A stretch of 21,877 nucleotides of DNA from Baffinella frigidus (taxonomy: Eukaryota; Cryptophyceae; Cryptomonadales; Baffinellaceae), in NCBI GenBank assembly GCA_026770585.1, contig MU646979.1, positions 34,011-55,887 on the forward strand, read 5' to 3'. Shown here one piece after another: positions 1 to 10,500 of the stretch. The position numbers and the translations under genes were made by a program. The stretch's first letter is position 1. Every line of letters starts with the position of its first letter. The notes under the pieces were generated by a model, which worked only from the letters and a program-made list of their open reading frames with translations, had not been told where the DNA came from and made no database searches.

Positions 1-60
1 GAGAGAGAGAGAGAGAGTGTGTGTGAGAGAGAGAGAGAGTGTGTGTGTGAGAGAGAGAGA
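1..60. repeat. GA/GT microsatellite at left edge
   Basis: Alternating GA and GT dinucleotide runs. Like the CCCCAAA array at the other edge, this is a place where an assembler would stop. Confidence 0.9.
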
Positions 61-180
61 CCGTTATTACTACCAACACGGCCGCCATGTATGCAGTCCC
101 ACCGAGGCTGTGGTGTGGGGTTTAGGGTTCAGGGTGTGGGGCGTAGGGTTTAGGGTTTAGGGTGTGGTTAAGGGTTTGGG
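61..180. other. Non-repeat island and G-rich repeat left of exon L
   Basis: Bases 61-116 are not repeat. On the minus strand CACCACAG precedes a possible exon start (CCTCGGTGGG), but no frame or product could be assigned. The rest is degenerate TTTAGGG repeat. Confidence 0.4.
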
Positions 181-217
181 AATGATGTCGCGGTTCTTCC
201 CGATCACGCTGTTCGGC
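181..217 (-). CDS. UBXN11: UBXN11-like exon L, 3' end uncertain
   Basis: The acceptor is GAAACCAG before GCCGAAC. The first base completes Leu, then PNSVIGKNRDII follows, matching the LP-x-x-V-I-x-x-G/N-x-x-I-D pattern before the UBX domain. After the last codon the sequence runs straight into repeat (CCCAAACCC) with no GT or GC. This may therefore be a 5'-type broken copy, with the full exon left of base 1. Confidence 0.55.
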
Positions 218-3200
218 CTGGTTTCGGGTTTGGGATTTGGGGTTTGGGGGTATAGGATGTAGGGTTTATTTTTTATTTTCTATTTTTGTAAGGTTTTATT
301 TTGAAGGGTTGGGGTTTGGGTTTGGAGGTGTTGGGTTTAGGGTTTAGGGTTTAGGGTTTAGGGGTTTGAGTTGAGGGTTTTGGGGGTTTGGGGTGTAGGG
401 TGTGGGGTTGAGGATTTTGGAGTTGGGGTTTAGGGTTCGGGGTTTGGGTTTGGGGTTTGGGGTTTGGGGTTTGGGGTTTGGGTTTTGGGTTTTGGGGTAT
501 GGATTTTGGGTTTTGGGTTTTGGGTTTTGGGTTTTGGGGTATGGATTTTGGGTTTTGGATTTTGGGTTTTGGGGTTTGGGGTTTGGGTTGAGGGGTTGGG
601 GTTGTACAGCTTGCGGAAGAGGGTTTCGCCCTTGGATCTCCCCGCTGCTGGCTGGAACACCTGGTGTGTAGGGTTTAGGGTGTAGGGTTCAGGGTGTAGG
701 GTTTAGGGTTTAGGGTTTAGGGTTTAGGGTGTAGGGTTTAGGGTGTATGGTTTATGGCTTAGGGTTCAGGGTTCAGGGTGTATGGTGTATGGTTTGTGGT
801 TTATGGTTTATGGTTTATGGTTTATGGTTTAGGGTGTATAGTTTATGGTTTGTGGTTTATGGTTTAGGGTCCTGGGTTTACGGGTTTCAGTTTACGGGTT
901 TGGGCGTGGGGTGTGCGTCTCGAGCCTCAGGTTTCGGGTTCCAGGTTGACGGTGTTGGCGCCGCCAACCCTCGCGTCCAACAGCCACGGGTCTACCACTC
1001 GAGGCTGGAAGAAGGACTATTCTTGAAACCCGTTTCTTCCTAAAAGTCGTAATGTCAGGCGGGGAGGTCACGTTTCCTCTGGATACGCCGGAGGGAATTG
1101 TTTACTATTACTTTAATAGGATAACGGCCTGAAAATGGGGTAGTTAGGCATACGGCATTGCCTAGGACCTCCTACCGTAGGCCAAGACTTTTTGGTCCTA
1201 GGATCCCTCGGCCTACGGCAGGAGGTCCTAGGCAATGCCGTATGCCTAACTACCCCATTTTCAGTCCGTTAGCATATGAACTAATTAAAACATTAAGCTG
1301 ACAATTTTCTGGGGGAGTTGAGTTTCCAGAAGCGATGTCACGAAAAACTAGGTCGTGCCAATACACCACATTTACAAACTGTCCCCTTTCTGGCCTCGAG
1401 TGGCGGAGCGTTAACCTCCTTGGCGTCCGCGTGCCACGCCAGAGTGTTCGGAGGGGTCGTGATGTTTTTCGCGTGTTGACTTTTGAAAATCACTGCCTTG
1501 TGGGGGAATTGACTTTTGGCGACCCCTTCGAAGACTCTGGCGTGGTGCGAGACCCACTCCCGAGGGGTTTGCGGGTTCCAGGTTGAAAAGGTTCGGGTTT
1601 CGGGCGTCAGCTAACACTCTTAACCCCAAACCCTACATCCAAAAAGACCAACCGCATGTCCACGCAACACTCACGGGCCAGGAGCGTTGACCTCCTTTTC
1701 GTTAGCGTAACAGACCCCCCCCCCCCCTCCGGCAGCGGGCGCCCCCTCCTGGCCCAGCGCCACCCCCTCCCCCCCAAAACGTGAAGGCTAGAACCGCGCA
1801 GAAGGCTACATGGCCACGTTTGAACGTTGCGAGTACTACCCAGCTCGGATTTCCGGGCGTAACGTGACCAATTCCCAACAAAGATTGAGGAAAAGGCTCC
1901 AATTCCAGTTCAGCATGAGTGGAGAACACGGGGGAGTCGAACCTCCTTTGCGTTGGCGTGTGAGACCCCCGCGACCCCCCCGGCAGCGGGCGCCCCCTCC
2001 CTGGTTGAGGGTTGAGGGTTGAGGGTTGAGGGTGGAGGGAGTAGGGTGTAGGGTGTAGGGTGTAGGGTGTAGGGTGTAGGGTGTAGGGTGTAGGGTGTAG
2101 GATTCGGGGTTTACGGTGGGTTTAGGTTTCAGGGTGCAGGATTCAGGATTCAGGGTTTAGGGTTTAGGGTTTAGGGTTTAGGGGTTAGCGTGTAGGGGTT
2201 AGGGTTTAGGGTTCAGGATGTAGGGTTCAGGGTTCAGGGTTGAGGCTTCAGGGTGTAGGGTGTAGGGTGTAGGGTGTGGGGTCTACCGGCCCAGCGCCAT
2301 GCCCTCGCCCCCGAAAGGCGTGAAGGATGGGTCGGCCCCTGCAGACCCTGCGCCGCCGTGCGCCTGCGTTTGGGGTTTCAGGGTTGGGAGTTAGTGGTTT
2401 GGGGTGTACGGTTTGTGATTTCGGATTTATGGTTCATGGTGTATGGTTTCTGGTTTATGGTTTATGGTTTATGGTTTTATGGTGTATGGTTTATGGTGTA
2501 TGGTGTATGGTGTATGGTGTATGGTTTATCGTTTATTGTTAAGGGTTTATTGTTAAGGGTTTATGGTTTATGGTTTATGGTTTATGGTTTATGGCTTATG
2601 GTTTATGGCTCATGGTTTATGGTTTATGGTTTATGGTTGAGGGTTTATCGTTAAGGGTCTAGGGTTTGGCCGGACCGCGCCCCCTGCGCCTCCGTGTGGA
2701 GGTGGGGTTTTGGGGTTTTGGGGTTTTGGGGTTAGGGGTGCAGGGTGTCAGGTTTCAGGGTTTAGGGTTCCAGACCTCGTGCAAGCTCATTCCGGGTCCG
2801 GGGTTCAATATAATGGAGTTCAGGGTTTAGGGTTGTGGTTAGGGTGTAGGGTGTAGGGTTTAGGGTGTAGGCGGGGCCTCTTGCAGGCGCATTTCGACGC
2901 GGAGGGTTACGAAGACGACTGTCCGGGCAGTCATCTTTCAGCTCCCAGGGGACGGGTTCCCGTCTATATCTGGGGTGACCCAGATATCTGGGGTGACCCA
3001 GATATAGATGTCACCCCAGATATAGATGGTGTGAGGTGTACGGTGTACGGTCTCGGTGTTCAGGTTTACGGCCTTCGGGTTTAGGGTGTGCCTACCTACA
3101 ATTCAGACGGTTTCGGGTGTAGGGTTTGGGACCTCCTGCAGGCGCATTTCGGGGGTTGGGTTTAACATATTCGGGGGTTGGGTTTACAGCGTTCGGGATT

Positions 3201-4521
3201 AGGACCTCTTGCAGGCGCATTTCGACGCTGAGGGGTACTACGTCCGGATAGTGATTCTTCAGCTCCCACGGGAAGTACCCGTCCATTACGGGGGTTGAGG
3301 TTTACGGTGTAGGGTTAAGGTGTAGAGATTTACGGCGGTCGGGTTTGGGGTTTACCTAGACTGGAGTATCCCCTCGCGGAATGAAATACACGTAGAGCGG
3401 GTCTCTCATTAGTTGACACGATTCGGACCTCGAAAACAAAATAAATGGTGAACAAAATGAGTCAACTTGTGTAGTAAATTTCATTGAAATGAGAATTCTT
3501 TTTTTCTCGCAATGAAATTTACTACACAAGTTGACTCATTTTGTTCACCATTTATTTTGTTTTCGAGGTCCGAATCGTGTCAACTAATGAGAGACCCGCT
3601 CTATATTCAGCTGGTGTAGGGGGTTTTGTAGGGTGTTGGACATAGGGTGTAGGTTGTAGGGTGTAGGGTGTAGGGTGTAGGGTGTAGGGTGTAGGGTGTA
3701 GGGTGTAGGGTGTAGGGTGTAGGGTGTAGGGTGTAGGACCTCTTGCAGGCGCATTTCGACGCGGAGGGGCACCCCGTCCGGATAGTCGTCTTTCAGCTCC
3801 CACGGGAAGTACCCATCCATCAGATCCCGTACCAGAACCTGCTTGGGATGTGGGGTTTAGCGTGGGTTCAGTGTGTGAAGCTTGGGGTCTGGGGCTTGAT
3901 TGAGGGCAGCTTGAGCCCCCTGGTCTCGTCGAACCCCCCCCCCCCTAGCGTGCGCCGTCGGTGTATCAACTTATTAAATCTCGCTTTTCGCCCTTGGGGG
4001 TTGGAGTTGAGTCGTACAGGGTCTTGGGTTTCGGGTTTCGGGCGTAGGGTTTAGGGTTAGCATCAGTCTCGTGAAGAGCGTAGGGTTTAGGGTTCCGGGG
4101 TTAGTCGTTCGGATAGTCATCTTTCAGCTCCCACGGGAAGTACCCATCTATGAGGTCCCGTACCAGAACCTGATGTTTTTTCTCGGGTTTAGGGTGTGGG
4201 GTATGGGGGTTGGGGTCTGGGTTATGGGGTGTGGGGTCTGGGATGTTGATCCGTCGTTTGGATTTGACCTTGGGGTGTTAGAGAGCGTAGGGTTTAGGGT
4301 TTAGGGTTTAGGGTTTAGGGGTTAGGGGTTAGGGGTTAGGGGTCAGGTTTGAGTTGTTCGGATAATCGTCTTCAAGCTCCCACGGGAAGGACCCGTCTAT
4401 TAGATCCCGTATCAGAACCTTCGTTTCGGGGTTCGGGTTTCGGGATTCGGTGGCGGGGTTTAGGGTGTAGGGTTTGTTTTTGCAGGTTGCGGGTTTCGGG
4501 TCCAATTTAGTTTTCCAGGGT

Positions 4522-4560
<39 letters not shown>

Positions 4561-7500
4561 GGTTGCGGGTACACGATTTCGGGTTTCAGGGTTCGATTTC
4601 CAGGGATAGGGGGGGAAGGACCTTGGTATCCAGGAACGGAGCGGCCCGCCGGGTTTGGCGCGCAATGTTTCGGTTTTCGGTTTTGGAGTCCTACACGCTA
4701 TAGACCTTTCGTGTTTCGTGTTTCGCGTTTCGGATTTAATTTATTTTACAGGGTTTCGAATTTCGGATTCAGCCACCTTGGTATCCGGGAGTGCCCAGGA
4801 ACGGAGCGGCCCGCCGCGCGTGAAGACCCCGTTTCGGGTTTCGGGTTCCGGGTTCCGGGTTTCAAGTTTGGGGTTCAGGGTTTCGGGTTCACGGTTCAGG
4901 GTTTCGGATTCAGCTGAGCACTTTGGTGTCCGGGCGCGCGTAGGAGCGGAGCGGCCAGCCGGGTTTCGGGTTTAGGATTTCGGGTAGTTTTCATGGTTCG
5001 GGGTTGAGTAGAGTGTGTCACCTTGGTATCCGGGAGGGCCCAGGAACGGAGCGGCCCGCCGCGCGCAAAGACCCCGTCCGAGTAGAAGACGTAGCTGACC
5101 AGCGCTTTTTCTTTGAAGCGCCGGATGCCGTCCGGGCCGACCGCCACCTTTTGATGGGGAATCGATTTCAGGGGGAAACGGGACGATTTGGGGGGGGGGA
5201 TTAAGACAGTGAAATCAACGTTTATTTTTGTGTAAACGTTGAACGTTTCGTATTTGTGTAGATAACGTAGCGAAGACCCCGTCCGAATAGAAGACGTAGC
5301 TCACCAGCGCTTTTCGCTCTATACGTCCATTGTGTGTACAGAATGGACCCCGTCCGAATAGAAGACGTAGCTGACGAGCGCCTTTTCTTTGAACCGCCGG
5401 ATCCCGTCTGGGCCCACCGCCACTTTTTCGTGTAGGACATCGAGATTAGGGGAAATTGGAAAATTGGAATCAAAAACCATTTTTGCATTTATTGAGATGG
5501 CTCAAGAGATGGCTCAAGTGCTAAACCTTGACCACCCCCAAAAAATCACCCCAGCCAGATCGATCTGGGATTCGTGATTAGACGCACCTCCTTCTCTAAC
5601 AGGGAAATCCGGATTGGTCGTGCTGGGGTGAATGGTTGGGGTTTGTTTTCGACGCACCTCCTGCTCACCCTCCCCGGCGACGAAGTTGAGCTTCTCGTCG
5701 TTGCTCACTAAACGTGGCAATTCATTCCACAAGCATCAACCATCATATATGCAACGCAGCAAACCCCCGATCCAGGATTCGTGATTAGACGCACCTCCTT
5801 CTCGCCCTCGCCAGCGACGAAGTTGAGCTTCTTGACGTTGCTCAGCACCTTGGCTGGGTCCAACTCCTCTGGCGGGCCTGACGCCTCCTCTGCCGCGAAG
5901 GTGGGGGGGGGGGGCGGCATCTTCAACGAATCCACTCGCGGCGTGAAAATAATTAATTTCGTTAGTCGGCCCCATAGGGAAGTTGGGCGTCTTGACGTTG
6001 CTGAGCACCTTCGCTGGGTCAAACTCCTCTGGCGGGCCTGACTCCTCCTCTGCTCAGAGGGGGGGGGGCAGCATCTTCAACGCGAGTCGACTCAACATCA
6101 TTGACTCAACATCGTTAGGTGTGCCCAGAGGAGATCGTTAGACTCCTCACAGGGGATCAGAGTTTTCCCATCAGAAGTGAAGGTTGGGCGTCTTGACGTT
6201 GCTGAGCACCTTCGCTGGATCAAACTCCTCTGGCGGACCCGCCTCCTCCTCTGCTCAGAGGGGGGGGCAGCATCGTCGGTGAATTGTGAGCATTTGATTT
6301 TAACTTCTCCCCGCCCGTATGGAATTGGAGCTTTGCCATCAGAAATGGATTTCTGATGGCAACGCTCCATTTCTGATGGCAACGCTCCATTTCTGATGGC
6401 AACGCTCCAATTGGATTTATGATGGCAAACCTTCGCTGGATCGAACTCCAAAGGCGAGCATGCCTCCTCCTCTACTCACAAGTGTAGGATGCAGGGTTTA
6501 GTTAGGGTTTCGGGGTGGGGTTTAGGGCTGGGGGATTGGGGGTTGGTGGTCGGGGTGGAGCTCCACCGGAGTCGGGCCAACAAAGCTGCCGGGTGGGGGG
6601 AGCACGTCCCTTCAGCACCCCGCTGCCAGAGAGTAGTGCCCAAACCCCAACCCTCGACCCTGAACCCCAAAACCCGAATCCTTAACCCATGTACCCTGTA
6701 CCCTGTACCCTAACCCTCAAATCCTCATACCCAAACCCCGAACCGTAACCCCCGAACCCTGTACCCTAATCCTGAAACCCCAAAGCCAACCGTGTGGCAC
6801 GTCTGCAGCAGGCGCGCCCTGGGTGACCCCAGGCAGGCACACGCCCAAACCCCAAACCCTCACCTCGGTTAGACATTTTCAACTCTGCTTTTCTGCACCC
6901 AGTTTGATCCCGGCGTAGACCCTCAACCCTGAACCCTAGACCCCACCACCTCAACCCTCAACACCAATCCCCTACCCTGACGCTCACACGACAACCTTGC
7001 GGCACGCCCGCGACCGGCAGGTGGGGGTCTCTCCACTGGGACTCCTCAACGACTTTCCGGGCCGGTTTCCCTATCCCGTAAGTGGCCAGGGGGTCGAATT
7101 TGACCCCCAAGAGGTCCTAGGCAGGTCCTAGGGCCCTACGGTAGGGCGTATGCGCCTACTGGCCACTTAAGGGATACACTGGTGGAGGGTCCCACCTTGC
7201 GGGACGTCTGCGACGGGCGCGCCCTGCGCGACGCCCGGCTGCCACACACCCGAGGGCTTGACCCCAAACCCCTCAGCCCTCAACCCTAACCCAGAATCCC
7301 TAATCCCTCAACCCCACCGCACACTCAACAGCCCCCCGCCACCTTGGGCACGTCCACAGCAGGGGCGCCACCCTGATCCCTAAACCCTGAACTCTAATAA
7401 TCCCCAACCCCCAAACCCCCAAACCCTAATCCCCAAGGCCCACCTTGCGGGACGTCTGCGACGGGCGCGCCCTGGGCGACGCCCGGCTGCCACACACCCG

Positions 7501-10500
7501 CGCCACTTGCAGATTTAAAAAGAAAGGCCACGGCCCGCCGCGCGTGGTTCTACAAACGAGAGAGGTTTAGATGGGCACCATCGTTTAGATGGACTGTATC
7601 CGTGAAGCCCCCTGTGGCTGCTAAGTGGGTGGAGGGTCGCACCTTGCGGGACGTCTGCGGCGGGCGCGCCCTGGGCCACGCCCGGCTGCCACATGCCCGC
7701 GGGCTTGAGCACCTCCTCCGGTTTGACCAGCGGGGCGCCGTCCTCGTCCGTGCCAACCTGCCAATCACAGAACGTGGTCCGTGAGCAACCCGGTGTTTCC
7801 AGCTTCGAACCCGCAGTGCAATGGTTAATTATGGATTGTTGACAAACTGTGTGGTGAAATTTTTAAGGAGGATTAAGCCTGTGGAATGAAGCCTACGTGT
7901 GCTTCATTTAAGCCTGCCACCAACCTGCTGTGTAATAAATACTCGTGTGGAAAACACTGTCATGCTTCACAGTGCGGTCATATGTGCCCGTCTCGCCGCC
8001 GCTGCCGTGTATGGTGAGTCTGTCACCAACCTGCCGCGCGGTGCAATATCTCACAGACCGTATGGTGTACTACTCAACACCGAGTACACCTACGTGAAAG
8101 GTGTAATTGGTCAAAAGGGGCATGCACATTTTTTGGGGGGAAAAATGTGCATGTAAGCATGCACATTTTCCCCCCCTGCACCTGCGGAAAAACAAGGCGC
8201 TGCTGCACCCCCCCCCCCTGGTTGTTTCCCAAACGTTCAATGACCGGGAGTCGACATGTGAGGGGCTCACCCTAGTGAGGCTATAATCCTTCAGAAACTT
8301 CCGCATCTCGCCTCCAGCGGCACTGAATCAGAGCCCCTACCGGTACAAACCGCCATTCCCCAAACGTTGAATAACCCTCGAGTCGGCTCACCCAGGCGAG
8401 GCCACTTATCCACCCGCCGCAGCGTATGTGCTATGGCACAGCTACATCGAGGCTACAATAGCAACTTCCGCCCTTGAGATAGTACAAAATAGCAAAAAAT
8501 AAATTGAACCCGATTTCGCGTTGGCTCACCCAGGTGAGGCCATAGTCCTTATGTAACTTCCTCGATGTTGTCCGCCTCGAGTGGCTTCGTGGATCGGTCC
8601 ATTACTGTTCGTGGTACTAATCCGAAATTTCTTTCGGGACTGAATCAGGACCCCTCCTGGTACAAAACGGGGGCTCGCCCTGGTGAGGCCATAGTCCTTC
8701 AGAAACTTTCCCATCTCGCATCCATCTGAATCAGGGCCCCTACCGGTACAACCCGCCATCCCCCAAACGTTGAATAACCCTCGAGTCGGCTCACCCAGCT
8801 GAGGCCACTTATCCACCCGCCGCAGCGTTTGTGCTATGGCACAGCTATATCGAGGCTACAATAGCAACTTCCACACTTGAGATAGTACAAAATAGCAAAA
8901 ATAAATTGAACCCGATTTCGCGATGGCTCACCCAGGTGAGGCCATAGTCCTTGAGGAACTTGCGCATCTCGACGTTGTCCGCCTCCAGCGCCCGGTTCCG
9001 CTCATCCGCCCTGGGTTCGGCTTTCGGGTTTCAATTTCTCCAAAAAAATGATACCAGGACGCGAGTCCCCAAAAGTCGACGGGGCGCCACATTTGGCGCC
9101 CCACGGCTCCAACTCTGCATCTCGATATTGTCCAAATCCAGCGCGCGGTTCCGCTCGGCCTAACCCCTGGTTTCGGTGTCAGGGTTTTGGGTTTGGGTTT
9201 GGGGGTTTGGGTTTGGGGTTTGGGGTTTGGGGTTTGGGGTTTGGGGTTTGGGGTTTGGGGTTTGGGGTTTATGGTTGATGTTTTATGGTGTATGGTTTGG
9301 GGGTTAGGGTTTAGGGGTTTGGGTTTGGGGGGTTTGGGTTTGGGGTTTGGGGTCTGGGGTTTGGGGTTTGGGGTTTGGGGTTCAGGGTTCAGGGTTCAGG
9401 GTTTAGGGGAGTGCAGCGAGAACCTCGCTTGCGAAGCGAGAACCTCATTTAGGGTTTGGGGTTCACTACACACGAGAATATCGCTCATGGTCTGGGGTTA
9501 ACTATCCTGGGGTTTACTATGTTTACTATACCCGGTTCGGGTTTTAGGGATTCGAGTGGGGTTTACTATGTTTCATATACCCGGTTCGGGGTTTCGGGGT
9601 TAGACTGGGGTTTACTATGTTTACCATACCCAGTTCGGGTTCTGGGGGTTACACTGGGGTTTACTATGTTTACCATACCCTTGGGGTTTCGGGTTTAGAC
9701 TGTTCCGCCGAAGCATCTCTGCAGCTGGGTGCGAGTAGGCGTGATGGGTTCAGGCTTTCAGGTTTCGGGTTCAGGGTGTAGGGTCTCGGGTTCAGGGTGT
9801 GGGGTGAGGTTTCGGGTTCAGGGTGTGGGGTTTCGGGTTCAGGGTGTGGGGTGAGAGTGTACCGTCGCAGCATCTCCTTCATCCGCGCCAGCTTCTCCTC
9901 TGGCTTCTGGGGGGAGCTCTCGCCTGCTGTGTGGGGTTCGGGTTTAGGGTTTGGGGTTTGGGGTTTGGGGTTTAGGGTTTGGGGTTTGGGGTTTGGGGGT
10001 TAGGGGGTTAGGGTTTGGGGTTTAGGGTTTAGGGTTTGGTGTTTGGTGTTTAGGGTTTGGGGTTTAGGGTTGAGGGTTTGGGGTGTAGGGTTTGGTGTTT
10101 AGGCTTCAGGGTTCAGGAGTTAGGGATTAGAGTCTAGGCCATACATACTAATTTAAGGGTTTGGGGTTCAGGGGTCAGGGACTCCCACCCTTCAGCCCCG
10201 CGGCGCCTGGAGCCTCCTGCGGCCGCGGAGTTTCGGCCCCAGCGCTGCGAGAGGCCGCGAGCTGGGCCTTGAGCTTGGCGATCTCCGCGCCCTTCTGCCG
10301 CAGCTCGTCCCGGAGCGCCTTGGAGGCCTCCTCCGCGTGCCGCAGCCGCCCCGCCATGGCCGTGACGAGCGACATGTCCTCCGCCCCGGCCGGTGGGGCG
10401 CTCTGCGATGGCGCGCGCCGCGGGCGCTCGGGCGCGCTCTGTTGCTCCGCGGGCTTCTTTGGGCGCTCGACGCGTTCGACGCTTGGCCCGCACGCCTCCT

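Larger units (their letters stand above)
661..1975 (-). other. UBXN11 intron J-K
   Basis: Contains TTTAGGG and TTTATGG arrays (661-905), a foldback element (1123-1270), a dispersed element shared with 18385-18450 (about 1477-1545), and the fused I/J exon copy (1712-1793). CCTCCTTTGCGTTGGCGTGT near 1942 and a similar stretch near 1690 form a diverged direct repeat. Confidence 0.65.
2364..3739 (-). other. UBXN11 intron H-I
   Basis: Contains TTTATGG arrays (about 2440-2640), a GGGTTTT/TTTAGGG block (2699-2875), three 3'-type copies of exon H (2875-2962, 3130-3151, 3204-3286), a tandem GATATCTGGGGTGACCCA-like repeat (about 2965-3030), a 93-bp-arm foldback (3394-3602) and a TGTAGGG array (about 3650-3735). 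Confidence 0.75.
3839..5021 (-). other. UBXN11 intron G-H
   Basis: Holds two 5'-type exon H copies (4107-4170, 4356-4418), three 3'-type exon G copies (4620-4650, 4775-4832, 4921-4958), TTTAGGG arrays (about 4262-4340), a pure GAGGGTT array (about 4518-4563) and TTTCGGG variants (about 4650-4980). Confidence 0.8.
5148..5794 (-). other. UBXN11 intron F-G
   Basis: Contains 5'-type exon G copies (5276-5313, 5349-5424), 3'-type exon F copies (5586-5597, 5656-5707), a small hairpin AACGTTTA/TAAACGTT (5217-5240) and little telomere-like repeat. Confidence 0.75.
5890..7642 (-). other. UBXN11 intron E-F (repeat orientation flips here)
   Basis: Holds three 5'-type exon F copies (5990-6473), a 20-bp tandem repeat (6350-6409), a small foldback (7072-7176), five 3'-type exon E copies (6790-7501) and repeat arrays. 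Plus-strand repeats are G-rich at 6484-6560 but C-rich at 6636-7440, the main exception to the orientation trend. Confidence 0.78.
7758..8931 (-). other. UBXN11 intron D-E
   Basis: Almost no telomere-like repeat. Holds broken exon D copies, a large direct duplication (8334-8554 and 8736-8953), a double hairpin (8121-8176) and two weak acceptor-side matches to exon E (about 7914-7930 and 8024-8042, CAG before GTTGGTG). Confidence 0.75.
9011..9862 (-). other. UBXN11 intron C-D
   Basis: Contains a 5'-type exon D copy (9115-9160), a long TTTGGGG array (9176-9415), a small palindromic repeat (9417-9448), a 49-bp minisatellite (9509-9705), a 3'-type exon C remnant (9702-9722) and TTCAGGG/TTTCGGG units (9745-9850). 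Confidence 0.78.

Noticed and set aside
402-685. Open frames rich in Gly, Phe, Leu and Trp
   Set aside because: They are translations of the 7-bp repeat in all frames, with no splice or start context. The same holds for frames at 747-1043, 2274-2654, 9187-9501 and 21453-21803.
3394-3602. Autonomous DNA transposon
   Set aside because: It is too short, has no transposase frame, and shows no clear target duplication.
9509-9705. CRISPR array
   Set aside because: The 49-bp units are contiguous and lack unique spacers, and the genome is eukaryotic.
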